Source: Oscillospiraceae bacterium (GTDB taxonomy: Bacteria; Bacillota; Clostridia; Monoglobales; Monoglobaceae). From it: 64,000 bases of DNA. Location: contig SVJR01000002.1 of NCBI GenBank assembly GCA_015068845.1, positions 1 through 64,000 on the forward strand. The letters run 5' to 3'. The notes beneath the pieces were generated by a model that was given only the letters and a program-made list of their open reading frames with translations, did no database searches and was not told where the DNA came from. Positions 1-9,977 of the stretch are shown one piece after another; within the stretch, counting starts at the first letter, position 1, and each line of letters opens with the position of its first letter. The translations under genes were made by a program, and so were the position numbers.

Positions 1-1
1 G

Positions 2-304
2 CATAATGCGGAAGCAGCAAAAAGAATTCTAATCAAAGGAGATGTCGAGATATCTTTAGAGGCGGCAAAGGTATTTGCCTCTTCAAATATCTTACTTCTC
101 GGAAACGAGCCTCAGTCGGTCGGACCTCAAAACGCGCCAATGGCGGTACATCTTGCACTACTGTCTGCTGATGTTATCTTGCTTGAGGGGATTCGTTTGG
201 CAGAGGTGTCCGAGGGTATCTATTTCTTAAATGCGGCTCCGCTGAATTTGGCGGGTGCAGACGGTTCACCGTGCAGAGCGGTGTTGATAGATACTGAAAG
301 GTAA
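2..304 (+). CDS. Cyclase family protein / kynurenine formamidase-like, C-terminal part (5' truncated by window)
   Basis: Open frame 2..304 ending ...GNEPQSVGPQNAPMAVHLALLSADVILLEGIRLAEVSEGIYFLNAAPLNLAGADGSPCRAVLIDTER*, typical C-terminus of cyclase/arylformamidase family. Confidence 0.7.
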   Translation, partial: HNAEAAKRILIKGDVEISLEAAKVFASSNILLLGNEPQSVGPQNAPMAVHLALLSADVILLEGIRLAEVSEGIYFLNAAPLNLAGADGSPCRAVLIDTER

Positions 305-507
305 ATTCCAATTTATCTTAAAACGAACAAATGCACCGCAGTTTCACTACGAAACTTTTCTCGGTGCATTTTCGTTTAGAAAAGTTTTATAGTGAATTGC
401 ATAGTATAAAATACATCGAAAATTCGTGTTTTTACCTATTATACATTTCACTAAAAAACTTTTCTTTTTTAAGAAATCCCTTTATTACTGCGGTTTTAGA
501 TAAAGAA

Positions 508-543
508 AAAGAACCATAATCTCGTATCAAAATTATGGTTCTT
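508..543 (-). terminator. Intrinsic terminator downstream of ssrA
   Basis: AAGAACCATAAT...ATTATGGTTCTT inverted repeat followed by T-rich tract on minus strand. Confidence 0.6.
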
Positions 544-546
544 ATT

Positions 547-894
547 TGGTGGAGGCGAGGGGAATTGAACCCCTGTCCGAAAACCTATTCATACCCGGCG
601 CTACGAGCGTAGTCAGTGGTCAGGAGTCCCCGTCGTTAAAGTCCACAGACAAGCTTTAACGACCGGTAGCTTCATAAAGTCGTGACCCCATCAAAGCTTT
701 TGGGGTTCATGTGCACCGCGTCAGATGATGCCCCGACTCGCCCTTGCGGTGAGGGCGAGAGGACAGCCGCCTTTATTTAGGCAGCGTAAGCTAAATTTTT
801 GTTAGCGTTTAATTTAAGGTTGGGTTTTTTACGCAGTACCCACTGCGGCTCGCTCCGAATACTTCAAAATCCCCGTCGAAACCTTTACGCCCCC
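547..894 (-). ncRNA. ssrA: tmRNA (transfer-messenger RNA); tag peptide read as ANKNLAYAA*
   Basis: Minus strand 5' GGGGGCGTAAAGGTTTCGACGGGGAT..., 3' GGACAGGGGTTCAATTCCCCTCGCCTCCACCA; tag ORF GCTAACAAAAATTTAGCTTACGCTGCCTAA at 777..806; smpB immediately upstream. Confidence 0.95.
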
Positions 895-1105
895 TTGTAT
901 TTTATGCAGAGGACACCCAAGCTTTATATGGCTTAAATCGGCAAATCCTCCGACATACTGTGTTAAAATTCTCGCGAATACACAAAGTATTCCCTGTGCT
1001 TTTGCCTTGTATGATAAAGGATTTTCTCGATTTACCCGCCTTGCCCCTACTTTTTAGGCGGGCATATAAATTGGGGTATCCTCTGCATACTCTTTTCTCC
1101 ATTGT

Positions 1106-1576
1106 TTATCTGAATTGTTCCTTCATTGCTCTGTCAATCTGGCGTTTTGAGTCACGCTCGGCAATTGCGTCACGCTTGTCGTAGTTCTTTTTGCCTCGGC
1201 AAAGTCCAAGCAAAATCTTGGCGTATGAGCCCTTGAAGTAGACCTTCAGCGGAATCAGCGTGTAGCCGTCCTGCTGAGTAAGACCTATAAGCTTGTTTAT
1301 CTCTCTGCGGTGAAGCAGAAGCTTTCGCTCACGCAGAGGGTCACGGTTGAAGATATTTCCCTTTTCATAAGGCGAAATGTGCGCCCCGATAAGGAAAGCC
1401 TCGCCAGTCTTGACCGAAACATAGCTGTCCTTGAGGTTTATTCTGCCCTCACGCACCGACTTAACCTCGGTGCCAAAAAGCGAAATTCCTGCCTCATAGG
1501 TATCGTCCACAAAGTAATCGTGGTACGCCTTTTTATTTTGGGCAACCAATGTATCATTATTCTTTTCCTTTGCCAT
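1106..1576 (-). CDS. smpB: SsrA-binding protein SmpB
   Basis: [53 protein letters not shown]...; start chosen at MAKEK within the listed ORF. Confidence 0.95.
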   Translation of the reverse strand: MAKEKNNDTLVAQNKKAYHDYFVDDTYEAGISLFGTEVKSVREGRINLKDSYVSVKTGEAFLIGAHISPYEKGNIFNRDPLRERKLLLHRREINKLIGLTQQDGYTLIPLKVYFKGSYAKILLGLCRGKKNYDKRDAIAERDSKRQIDRAMKEQFR

Positions 1577-1676
1577 ACCACAATCACCTCGCATCTGTTT
1601 TAGGCTTGACTTTGAGTATATCACAACCTCTGCCTTTCGTCAATGTTAAATAATTTTCTTTTTTGTCTTTTTTTAC

Positions 1677-1712
1677 AGAAAAAACGCCCGAATAAAATAT
1701 CCGGGCGCTAAA
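1677..1712 (-). terminator. Intrinsic terminator downstream of histidine kinase gene
   Basis: GCGCCCGGATATTTTATTCGGGCG followed by TTTTTT on minus strand. Confidence 0.6.
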
Positions 1713-1720
1713 TTACTTTT

Positions 1721-1875
1721 TAGGGGATAGAAAAATAGATTCAGAATGAATAAACTGAGCCAAAGCTTATACTTTGGGTTACCCGACGGCGTACTGGAGT
1801 GTACGTCGAGCGGCGAAGTTTATTTATAACAAAAAGCGTACGCTTTTGTGCTCTGGACTATTTTTACATTCCCTA
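1721..1875. mobile_element. MITE-like element copy A with TA-flanked terminal inverted repeats
   Basis: Starts TAGGGGATAGAAAAAT, ends ATTTTTACATTCCCTA (inverted repeats); shares AAACTGAGC..GGTTACCCGA.GGCGTACTGG..GTACG.CGAGCGGCGAAGTTT with 54720..54959. Confidence 0.7.
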
Positions 1876-3645
1876 TACCACAGGGAACTTTATCGTAACT
1901 CTTGTTCCCTCACCGAATTTACTTTCCATACCGATTGTGCCGCCGTGGTTCTCGACAATCTCCTTGGCGATTGCAAGGCCAAGGCCTGTGCCACCCTGTT
2001 CCCTTGAACGGGCCTTATCAACACGGTAGAACCTTTCAAAAATATGTGGCAAATCCTGCTCAGGCACACCGATACCGGTATCCTCGATTTTTATATAAAC
2101 TTCATTGCCTAAAAAACCTGTAAACACACGGATTTCGCCGCCTTCGGGCGTGTACTTCATTGAATTGGATATTATATTTTTTATCACACGCTCTATCTGG
2201 AACGGGTCTGCCATAACCGGCGGAAGTGCGTTTACCTTGTTGTAGCTGAGCTTTTGTCCTCTGTTTTTCGCCTCGACCTCAAAGGTTTCGACAATCTCAC
2301 GCACCAACATATCCATATCGAGGGCTTCCTTTTTGACATCAATGCTCTGAGCATCGAACTTTGAAAGGGTCAGAAGGTTCTTAACCAGATTGGTCATCTT
2401 ATCTGTCTCGTTATGAATGGTCTTTAAGAACGAAATTGTCATTTCGTCGCCGACCGGATAGTTATCAAGCAGAGTCTCGGTGTATGTGCCGATGGTGGTG
2501 AGCGGTGTTTTCAGCTCGTGAGATACCTCTGCCACAAACTTGCGGCGTGACAGCTCAAGATTGAACTGCTCGGTTATATCGCTGAACACACACACAACGC
2601 CTGCAACACGGTCGTTTTCAAATTTGAACGGCAGAAAATACGCCTGAATGTGCTTGTTATTGACCTCGATATCCCGTATCTCGGTGCGGAATCTTGTGAG
2701 ATACATAAATTCAGCCATACATACATCGGAATTCAAATCGTCAAAAAATTTATCGAACCGTATTTTTTTAATATCATCAATTTTAAGCATATTTTTTGCC
2801 GCAGTATTGATTGAAATTATCTCCTGCTTGGTATTGAACGCAATAATGCCGTTGTTGATATGCTCAAGAATAACCTCAAGCTTATGCTTCTCGCTTGCGA
2901 CCTCGTTTATGGCGTTTTTCATTACGCCGCCCATATAGTTGAAGGTCTCGACCAGCGTGCCAATTTCGTCCCTGGACTGTGGCTCGAGGTTGGATTCAAA
3001 ATTCCCCTCGGCAAAATCCTCTGCCTTTTCGGTCAGCACCGAAATTGGCTTTGAGATGGTTTTTGAGAGAAAATACCCCAAAAATACCGATGCAAGAACC
3101 CCGAAAAGGAGTGCCTGAACGATTATATACAGCATATTCCGGGTCAGTGTGTTGGCGTTTTGCTTGTTATCACGAACATAAACTATATAACCGCTCTCCC
3201 CCGGCTTGCCATCGAGAAAATATGCATAGTCCATATACGCCGCGTTGGAACGGATATTACGGCCAACGCTGCCTGACATCGCAAGAATAATATTCGGGGT
3301 TTTTTCAAGAACGGTTTTGCCGCTGCCGGTGGTTGCAATTCTGGACGCATCACGGGCATCAAGAACCGCACATTGACGATGCTCGGAAAGCCCAAGCTGA
3401 GCAGAATACGCAGAAATAACTGTGTTCACCTGTGCGGTGCGGTCGGCGGCCTCAAGGTTGCCGTTGAGAGTCTCGGACAGAACCTCGGTGAAGCTCCCCG
3501 ACATTACCTTATCCATCTGTATACGGAAGTCGTCGCTGTAAAGCCTGATTATACTGCCGAACATATAGATGCCCACAAACAACATAATTGCAAGAACCAG
3601 CGCCACAAAGATGCAGACTATCTTCCATTGCATTCGTTTGAACAT
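1873..3645 (-). CDS. Sensor histidine kinase (TM, HAMP, PAS, HisKA, HATPase; PhoR/WalK-like), no adjacent response regulator
   Basis: MFKRMQWKIVCIFVALVLAIMLFVG...; H-box FVAEVSHELKTPLTTI; N/G boxes NIISNSMKYTPEGGEI, EDTGIGVPEQDLPHIFERFYRVDKARSREQGGTGLGLAI. Confidence 0.92.
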   Translation of the reverse strand: MFKRMQWKIVCIFVALVLAIMLFVGIYMFGSIIRLYSDDFRIQMDKVMSGSFTEVLSETLNGNLEAADRTAQVNTVISAYSAQLGLSEHRQCAVLDARDASRIATTGSGKTVLEKTPNIILAMSGSVGRNIRSNAAYMDYAYFLDGKPGESGYIVYVRDNKQNANTLTRNMLYIIVQALLFGVLASVFLGYFLSKTISKPISVLTEKAEDFAEGNFESNLEPQSRDEIGTLVETFNYMGGVMKNAINEVASEKHKLEVILEHINNGIIAFNTKQEIISINTAAKNMLKIDDIKKIRFDKFFDDLNSDVCMAEFMYLTRFRTEIRDIEVNNKHIQAYFLPFKFENDRVAGVVCVFSDITEQFNLELSRRKFVAEVSHELKTPLTTIGTYTETLLDNYPVGDEMTISFLKTIHNETDKMTNLVKNLLTLSKFDAQSIDVKKEALDMDMLVREIVETFEVEAKNRGQKLSYNKVNALPPVMADPFQIERVIKNIISNSMKYTPEGGEIRVFTGFLGNEVYIKIEDTGIGVPEQDLPHIFERFYRVDKARSREQGGTGLGLAIAKEIVENHGGTIGMESKFGEGTRVTIKFPVV

Positions 3646-3838
3646 AATAATCTCCATTCCGCCGCTCTGCGTTGGCACAAATCGTTATGAAATTTCTCTT
3701 ATCCGCAGAGCAAGGAATAATAAGAGATTATTACGTCCATGTGCATTTCCGAGCATTTATGCGAGGAAAATTTTGCACGGACAATAAAATCCGCCGGAGG
3801 CTTAACGGGAAAGGAACTTTCACGTTACTGTCTCCGTA

Positions 3839-6076
3839 TTAGCTTGTTTTATTCTCCGTCAGATACCGGTAATCCGCCTGACGGTTTGCGTAAACCTCGC
3901 GGAACGCCTTTGCCGTTGCGGTGTAAAGTACATAATCCGCACTGCCCTCGGGTACTGTGCCGGCAAGCTTTTCGGCTCTCTGGGCACGCTCCAGCACATT
4001 ATTATCGTTCCAATCCGCCGGCGCATAAAGGTCGCGGCGCAGACGGTACTGGGTCATTATTCCGGAATATGCCGTCTTTTCGATATGTTCAAGGGTGAAG
4101 CGGTCAGCCGCAATGCGGTGTTCCACCACCGAATTCGGGTTTAATCCCACCTTCTGGTGAATTATTTCCATCATAAAGCAAACCAATGTTTCCTCGCCGC
4201 CGGCGAAGTTATTGCCCACTCTGCCGTAGCCGGTTCGGAAGCCGCCTATCCGCCGCAGGCTGTCGCGTCGTGCAGCAAAGTTTGCCCCGTAGGGGAACTC
4301 GCCATAGTCACGGGCGTAACGGAATTCGCTGCCCTCAATCCTAAGGTCGCTCCACAAACCGATTGTCCTTTCATTTACCAGAGCCTTTGCCTCGTCTGGA
4401 ACGGTTACACGAACCTCGCCGCCGACAACGCCCAGTTCTGGGTCATTTTCAAAAGCCTTGATTGTTTCAGCAGCCACATCGGGGCGGGCAATCGCATCGT
4501 CGTCGAAGTAAATCACATACGCGCCCTTTGCCGCCCATAATCCGGCGTTGCGGGCAAAGGAAAGGCCCTTCATCGGTGCGGTTATGTAGTTTATATCAAG
4601 CTGACTGTACTTGGCTTTAAGCTCCTGAACAGCCTCTTTCAGCTCCATATCCTTAAAGGAATTGCTGACAAACACAAGTTCAAAGTCTTCGGGCAATACA
4701 TTCTGATTGCAAACTGCCTCAAGACACGGAATGAGCGTGTCGGTCATTTTGTGGGTACAGATAATAACAGAAAGCTTCTTTCGGGGCTCGTCGCCCTCCT
4801 CTATTCTGCCTTCCAGCCCGTAAAGAATATCGTTCTTTGCCTTTGCATCAAGGTATGAAAACATCGTTTTTATATCCGCAAAGCCGTAAACCTTTGCGCC
4901 GTCTTCAAGAATTTTTGCACCGTTCATACGGGTTGCAGCATAGATGTCAAAGCCCTCATTTTCAGCATTCACGCAGATTTTAACAGCGTCTTCGGGCAAA
5001 GTCACCTCGGCTTCCCTGCCGCCAAAGGATATATGGCAAAGACTGCTGCAGGAGCCGCCAAAGTACAGATTTTGAAAATCTTCCTTCGCAACAATAATAT
5101 GCCCTGCTTCCTCAGCTATTTTGCGGAATTCCTCCGCTTCGTGAGCTCTGCCTTCGGTTGCGGTGATATACCACATAAGCGGCATCATATAGAAGTCGCG
5201 GCGGAAATCGTCAAGCGCCATCAGCTTGTAGCGGTTTTTGGTGATACCCAGCTCCTTGTCCTTTGCGGTAAGCGAGCCGTCGTGCCAGCGGTAGGAGTAT
5301 ACCGGCTCGGTGAAGTCGGTATGCTTAAGCTCTAAAATCGAGTTCATACGCATCCAGTAATCGTAGTCCTCAAGTGTGTGCTTGTAGCTTGAGTAACAGC
5401 CCAGTATCTCCTTTGCCGAGGCACGGTACATAAACGCCGCACCGATGGTGTTGTTGGCATAGGTATTCAGTTCAAACGCATTATTGGGGAATATGACATT
5501 GCCGCTGCCGAAGGGGAACTCAAACCAGCCGTGCTTGGTCAGCTTTTTGCCCTTGGCGTTGATGAGCCTCATATTCGCCCAGATCATACCCGCCCCGGGC
5601 TTTGCCTTGATGTCGGCAACCATCTTTTCGATAAAGTCCTTATCCATCACATTGTCCGCACTGGTCCAGGTGAGAAATTCGCCCTTTGCCTCGTTGAAGC
5701 CACGGGAAAGAGTTCTTGGAATTTTGCGGTTCTCCTGGGTGAGAACACGGACACGGATATCCTTTTTTGCGTACTTTTCGGCAATTTCAAGGGTGTTGTC
5801 CTTGGAGCCGTCATTGATTATGATAAGCTCTAGGTTCTCATAGGTCTGGCACAGCACCGATTCAATGGAGTCGGCTAAGATATCGCCGCCGTTATACACC
5901 GGGAGAACTACCGATACAAGTCCGTCCATCTGCGGTACACGAACCCGACTTAAATCAAGGGGGTACTTTTCGTTTCTGTCCTCCTTGTATCTTATGAACT
6001 TATACTGATAGAGGTTGAGGGGTTTTGCCTGAGGGGTTTTTGCCCCAAAAATAAGCTTTCTTAAATAACCAAACAT
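3839..6076 (-). CDS. Two-domain family 2 glycosyltransferase
   Basis: Two GT-A modules: LVSVVLPVYNGGDILADSIESVLCQTYENLELIIINDGSKDNT and LSVIICTHKMTDTLIPCLEAVCNQ...YFDDDAIARPD. Confidence 0.9.
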   Translation of the reverse strand: MFGYLRKLIFGAKTPQAKPLNLYQYKFIRYKEDRNEKYPLDLSRVRVPQMDGLVSVVLPVYNGGDILADSIESVLCQTYENLELIIINDGSKDNTLEIAEKYAKKDIRVRVLTQENRKIPRTLSRGFNEAKGEFLTWTSADNVMDKDFIEKMVADIKAKPGAGMIWANMRLINAKGKKLTKHGWFEFPFGSGNVIFPNNAFELNTYANNTIGAAFMYRASAKEILGCYSSYKHTLEDYDYWMRMNSILELKHTDFTEPVYSYRWHDGSLTAKDKELGITKNRYKLMALDDFRRDFYMMPLMWYITATEGRAHEAEEFRKIAEEAGHIIVAKEDFQNLYFGGSCSSLCHISFGGREAEVTLPEDAVKICVNAENEGFDIYAATRMNGAKILEDGAKVYGFADIKTMFSYLDAKAKNDILYGLEGRIEEGDEPRKKLSVIICTHKMTDTLIPCLEAVCNQNVLPEDFELVFVSNSFKDMELKEAVQELKAKYSQLDINYITAPMKGLSFARNAGLWAAKGAYVIYFDDDAIARPDVAAETIKAFENDPELGVVGGEVRVTVPDEAKALVNERTIGLWSDLRIEGSEFRYARDYGEFPYGANFAARRDSLRRIGGFRTGYGRVGNNFAGGEETLVCFMMEIIHQKVGLNPNSVVEHRIAADRFTLEHIEKTAYSGIMTQYRLRRDLYAPADWNDNNVLERAQRAEKLAGTVPEGSADYVLYTATAKAFREVYANRQADYRYLTENKTS

Positions 6077-6085
6077 AGCCTTAAA

Positions 6086-8638
6086 CTACCTTTCCGTCTG
6101 ATTTTCCTGCATATATTCCAGAAGCCTTTGATATGCGGCAAGATAACACTTTTTGTAGTAAATATCCAGCTCGTCGGCTTTTTTTCTGGTAAGAATTTTT
6201 ATTTCCTTTTCGGTAATTTTTATCTGATTTTTTGCATATCTCTCTGTCCAGCCGATTGGTGTGTGCAAATCAAGGAAGAACCGGTGTGTGGTCACAATCC
6301 CTGCCATTATGGTCTTTTTCACATGCTCGGTGGTGAACCTGTTGTGGTCGACACGGTGCAGAACCTTTGCCCCCGGCTGAAGACCTATCCCAAAGCCAAT
6401 CTGCAGCATTTTGAAGGCAAGTGCCGTTTCCTCGCCGCCGGCAAAATCGTTGCCCACTCTGCCATAGCTCATACGGAAACCGCCAACACGCCAGATTGCA
6501 CTTCTCTTAACCGAATAGTTTGCGCCGTAGGGGAACTCGAACTGCTGGGTCGCCAAGCGAAACGAGCTTTCGGAAATCTTGAACTGACTCCAAAGACTTT
6601 CCCAGCCCTTACGCAGAACCTTGGGTGTGGGGAACGGCCGCTCTAAGATTACCTGACCGCCCACAATTCCCACCTCGGGGTGATACTTGAAGCCGCTGTA
6701 AATTTCTTCAAGCAGGTAATAGTCCGCCAAAACATCATCGTCTAAGAATGTCAGGTACTCGCCCTTGGCATTCCACATACCGGCGTTACGGGCATAGGAA
6801 AGACCCTTTTGCGGAACGCCTATGTAGCGGATAAAGCCCTCATACTCGCTGTACTTTCTCTGAAAATCCTCCACCTGCTCACGAATTCCCGATGTGAACG
6901 GGGCATTGTCAACAATTATAATCTCATATTCCTTTTTGCTGAGACTCTGGCGGATAACCGACCAGATTGCATCAATCAGCTTTTCGCCACGGAGATAGGT
7001 GCAGATAATGATTGACATTTTCTTCTCATAGCGTTCAGGCTCCTCAATCATTTGCTCAAGATTATAAAGAATCTTATTTTTCAGCTTGCTTTCCGCAATG
7101 TCAAATGCCGCCTTTCCGTCCTTTGCGCCAAACCAGCCACGATAGCTGCCCTCGTCAAATATTTGATTTTTATCGGTTGTGATAAGCATATCAAAGGAAT
7201 TCTTGATTTCACAATCGGTATTGCCCGAAACAAGCACCGTTCCCGAAAATCTCTGCATTTCATTAAGCTTTTCAATGTCGGGATTATCCCCGAAATATGC
7301 ATAGCAGAAGCAGGAATATTCCTTTGCCGCCTCAACCGAAAGCGCCTCTTCTCTGGTAAAAATCATATGTCCTGCCGCCTCTGCAGCCGCGCGGAATTCC
7401 TTGTATAAGGGGGTTTCCTCGTCCTCGGTCTCGATTACCCACACAAGGCACGACATATAAAAGTCACGGCGGAAATCGTCAAGCACCATCAGCTTGTAGC
7501 GGTTTTTGGTGATACCCAGCTCCTTATCGTGTGCGGTTAAAGAGTCGCCGTGAATTCTGTATAGGTATATCGGCTTATCCTCGTCTATATGCTCGATTTT
7601 AAGCATTGAGTTAAGCCGCATCCAGTAATCATAGTCCTCTAAATTTGTTTTGAACCTTGAATAGTCTTCCAAAATAAACGCCGCTTTTCTGCGGTACATA
7701 AACGCCGCACCGATTGTGTTATTGGCAAAGGTGTTCAGGCAGTCGGTTGTTTTTGGAAGGCATACATTGCCCGAAAACCAAGGCTTTTCATACCAGAAAT
7801 GTCCGCGCTTGATGTGTCCGCTGCGGTCAATCAGGCGCATATTGCCGTAAACCATTGCAGTATCGAGCTTTCTTTTGAGGTTATCCACCAGAATTTTAAG
7901 GCAGTCGGGCAGCATAATATTATCCGCACTGGTCCAGGTTAAGAATTCGCCCTTAGCCTCACGAAATCCCACAGACAGCGCCGTGGGGAGCTTTTTGTTT
8001 TCCTGCTCAATAACCTTAATCCTCTTATCCTTTTTGGCAAACTTTTCAATAATCTGCGCCGAACCGTCGGTCGAGCCGTCGTTTACAATTATCAGCTCAA
8101 AATTCTTATAGCTTTGCGAAAGTACCGATTCAATCGACTTTGCAAGGATTGTACCGCCGTTATAAACCGGCAGAACAACCGAAACAAGCCCGTCCCTTTG
8201 CGGAACTGTAAAGCTCTTTAAATCATTTTTTACAACCTGTGCCCGTGCCTTTTTATATTTTAAAAACTTTGCACGGCAAAGCTGCAGCTTACGCTTTTTG
8301 TTGCGGGTCACATTTTCACGGTGTAGTCCCTCGTTTAAACCACGGCGAAGTACCACGCGAAGACCCATACGCTTGTAGTCGGCAAGGACGAGCAGAGAAC
8401 GGATAAACGCAATACCCGTTTTTTGCAGAAGCTTTTCGATTTTAAGACCGGTCCGCCATACATAGGTTTCGTGAAGGTCAAGCTCCTCCTGCTTATGCTG
8501 ACTTGCCTCAAACTGAATCTGCATTATTGCGTTGCGGTCAGCCTCAATCCTCTCATTCAGGCTTTTTATGGTTTCCTCTGCCCGGTTTAGCTTTTCTTCA
8601 AGCGTTTGGGCGTTTTCTGTTTTTAAATTATCACTCAT
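6086..8638 (-). CDS. Two-domain family 2 glycosyltransferase, paralog of neighbour, N-terminal coiled coil
   Basis: LVSVVLPVYNGGTILAKSIESVLSQSYKNFELIIVNDGSTDGS and MSIIICTYLRGEKLIDAIWSVIRQS...FLDDDVLAD. Confidence 0.9.
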   Translation of the reverse strand: MSDNLKTENAQTLEEKLNRAEETIKSLNERIEADRNAIMQIQFEASQHKQEELDLHETYVWRTGLKIEKLLQKTGIAFIRSLLVLADYKRMGLRVVLRRGLNEGLHRENVTRNKKRKLQLCRAKFLKYKKARAQVVKNDLKSFTVPQRDGLVSVVLPVYNGGTILAKSIESVLSQSYKNFELIIVNDGSTDGSAQIIEKFAKKDKRIKVIEQENKKLPTALSVGFREAKGEFLTWTSADNIMLPDCLKILVDNLKRKLDTAMVYGNMRLIDRSGHIKRGHFWYEKPWFSGNVCLPKTTDCLNTFANNTIGAAFMYRRKAAFILEDYSRFKTNLEDYDYWMRLNSMLKIEHIDEDKPIYLYRIHGDSLTAHDKELGITKNRYKLMVLDDFRRDFYMSCLVWVIETEDEETPLYKEFRAAAEAAGHMIFTREEALSVEAAKEYSCFCYAYFGDNPDIEKLNEMQRFSGTVLVSGNTDCEIKNSFDMLITTDKNQIFDEGSYRGWFGAKDGKAAFDIAESKLKNKILYNLEQMIEEPERYEKKMSIIICTYLRGEKLIDAIWSVIRQSLSKKEYEIIIVDNAPFTSGIREQVEDFQRKYSEYEGFIRYIGVPQKGLSYARNAGMWNAKGEYLTFLDDDVLADYYLLEEIYSGFKYHPEVGIVGGQVILERPFPTPKVLRKGWESLWSQFKISESSFRLATQQFEFPYGANYSVKRSAIWRVGGFRMSYGRVGNDFAGGEETALAFKMLQIGFGIGLQPGAKVLHRVDHNRFTTEHVKKTIMAGIVTTHRFFLDLHTPIGWTERYAKNQIKITEKEIKILTRKKADELDIYYKKCYLAAYQRLLEYMQENQTER

Positions 8639-8639
8639 A

Positions 8640-9878
8640 TCAGTTTTCCTCTACAATTATCTCGGACGGTACTTTGAGAATACCAAAGTATTCCCTGTCA
8701 CACAAAATATTTATATATGCTGAACCCTCGATATAGTCAAAATAACTTATAGGATAGGTTTCGCGGTGTTCAAGACCCGTAGTAAGGGTATATTCGCCGC
8801 AGTTTAGGTAGGCATTAAACTTGAATGTAACGTGGTTTATGCCTGTCTTCTTAAATCGCAGGTCATAATCGTGCATTGCCGCAACTACCAAATCAATACC
8901 GCTTTTATTCTTAATGGAAACTGCAAGACCCGTGGTTGTGAGGTCTGCATCCTCGGGGATATCCACCGTTACCTCAACGGTGATTTCGTCACCGGTTTCA
9001 AACACCTCGGTCTCCTCGCCCGACTTCATTACACGCACATTTTTGACCGTTCCGATGTCTGTTCCGAAGCGGTTGATTGCCTCGAACTCCTTTTCCACCA
9101 CTATCTCGCGTTCTTTTTTCTCTTTATTTATAACCGCCATTGCATCGGTCTCGTTGCTTGTGATGAACTCCATATACTTGGACGAAACGGTGTTTACATC
9201 GCCGTCCATAACAACTCTGCCGCCGTCCAGCCAGATACAACGCTCGCAAAATCTACGTACCGCATCAATGTCGTGGCTGACAAAGAGGATGGTTGTTCCC
9301 TCCTCCTTCAGTTCCTCGAACTTGTTATAGCACTTCGCCTGAAAACGATAGTCACCAACCGCCAGAGCCTCGTCAACAATGAGGATTTCGGGTTTGGTAT
9401 TGATTGCAACTGCAAAGGCAAGACGGACAAACATACCGCTTGAATAGTTCTTCACCGGCTGATTAATGAAGTCACCAATCTCGGCAAACTCACAGATTTC
9501 GTCCACCTTTTTATCCATTTCCTCACGGGGAATTCCCATAATGGTGCCGTTCAAGTAAATATTTTCAATTCCGGTGTATTCAGGGTTAAAGCCCGTACCC
9601 AGCTCCAAAAGTGCCGAGACCGTGCCGTTCATAACCTTTTCGCCCGTGGTGGGATTGATTACACCTGTCAGAATTTTAAGCAGGGTCGATTTACCCGAGC
9701 CGTTTTTGCCGATAATTCCAACGGTCTCGCCCTTTTCAATCTCGAAATCCACATCACGGAGGGCATAAAAATCACGGATTTTGCCGCTGTACCGCTTTGG
9801 AAAAATCGCTTCCTTTACCCTCTCGCCGGGGTTTTTATACATTTTATAGACCTTGGATAAGTTTTTTACTTTAATCAT
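8640..9878 (-). CDS. Polysaccharide/teichoic acid ABC transporter ATP-binding protein (Wzt/TagH-like with C-terminal cargo-binding domain)
   Basis: Walker A GIIGKNGSGKSTLLK, signature NYSSGMFVRLAFAVAINTKPEILIVDEALAVGD, plus Wzt-type C-terminal domain. Confidence 0.92.
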   Translation of the reverse strand: MIKVKNLSKVYKMYKNPGERVKEAIFPKRYSGKIRDFYALRDVDFEIEKGETVGIIGKNGSGKSTLLKILTGVINPTTGEKVMNGTVSALLELGTGFNPEYTGIENIYLNGTIMGIPREEMDKKVDEICEFAEIGDFINQPVKNYSSGMFVRLAFAVAINTKPEILIVDEALAVGDYRFQAKCYNKFEELKEEGTTILFVSHDIDAVRRFCERCIWLDGGRVVMDGDVNTVSSKYMEFITSNETDAMAVINKEKKEREIVVEKEFEAINRFGTDIGTVKNVRVMKSGEETEVFETGDEITVEVTVDIPEDADLTTTGLAVSIKNKSGIDLVVAAMHDYDLRFKKTGINHVTFKFNAYLNCGEYTLTTGLEHRETYPISYFDYIEGSAYINILCDREYFGILKVPSEIIVEEN

Positions 9879-9901
9879 AAGTACCTCTTATAAATCAAAA
9901 C

Positions 9902-9962
9902 TGTAGGGGTCAATGCCCACATCGACCCGCAATTCGGGCGGATGTAGGCATCCGCCCCTACA
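9902..9962. repeat. REP-like palindromic intergenic element
   Basis: TGTAGGGGTCAATGCCCACATCGACCCGCAATTCGGGCGGATGTAGGCATCCGCCCCTACA. Confidence 0.7.
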
Positions 9963-9977
9963 AATCAAAACCCTTTA

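Noticed and set aside
331-519. 62-aa plus-strand ORF after the cyclase gene
   Set aside because: Spans the cyclase terminator hairpin and the ssrA terminator; no RBS and no recognisable protein pattern.
3725-3790. Imperfect hairpin GTCCATGTGCATTTCC..GGAAAATTTTGCACGGAC upstream of the histidine kinase
   Set aside because: Single copy in window and no terminator tract; looks like another intergenic repeat but cannot be supported alone.
4157-8736. Many long opposite-strand ORFs over the glycosyltransferase and ABC genes (e.g. 4157..4540, 6128..6646, 8832..9443)
   Set aside because: Antisense shadows of well-supported GT/ABC genes; sequences show no independent family features.
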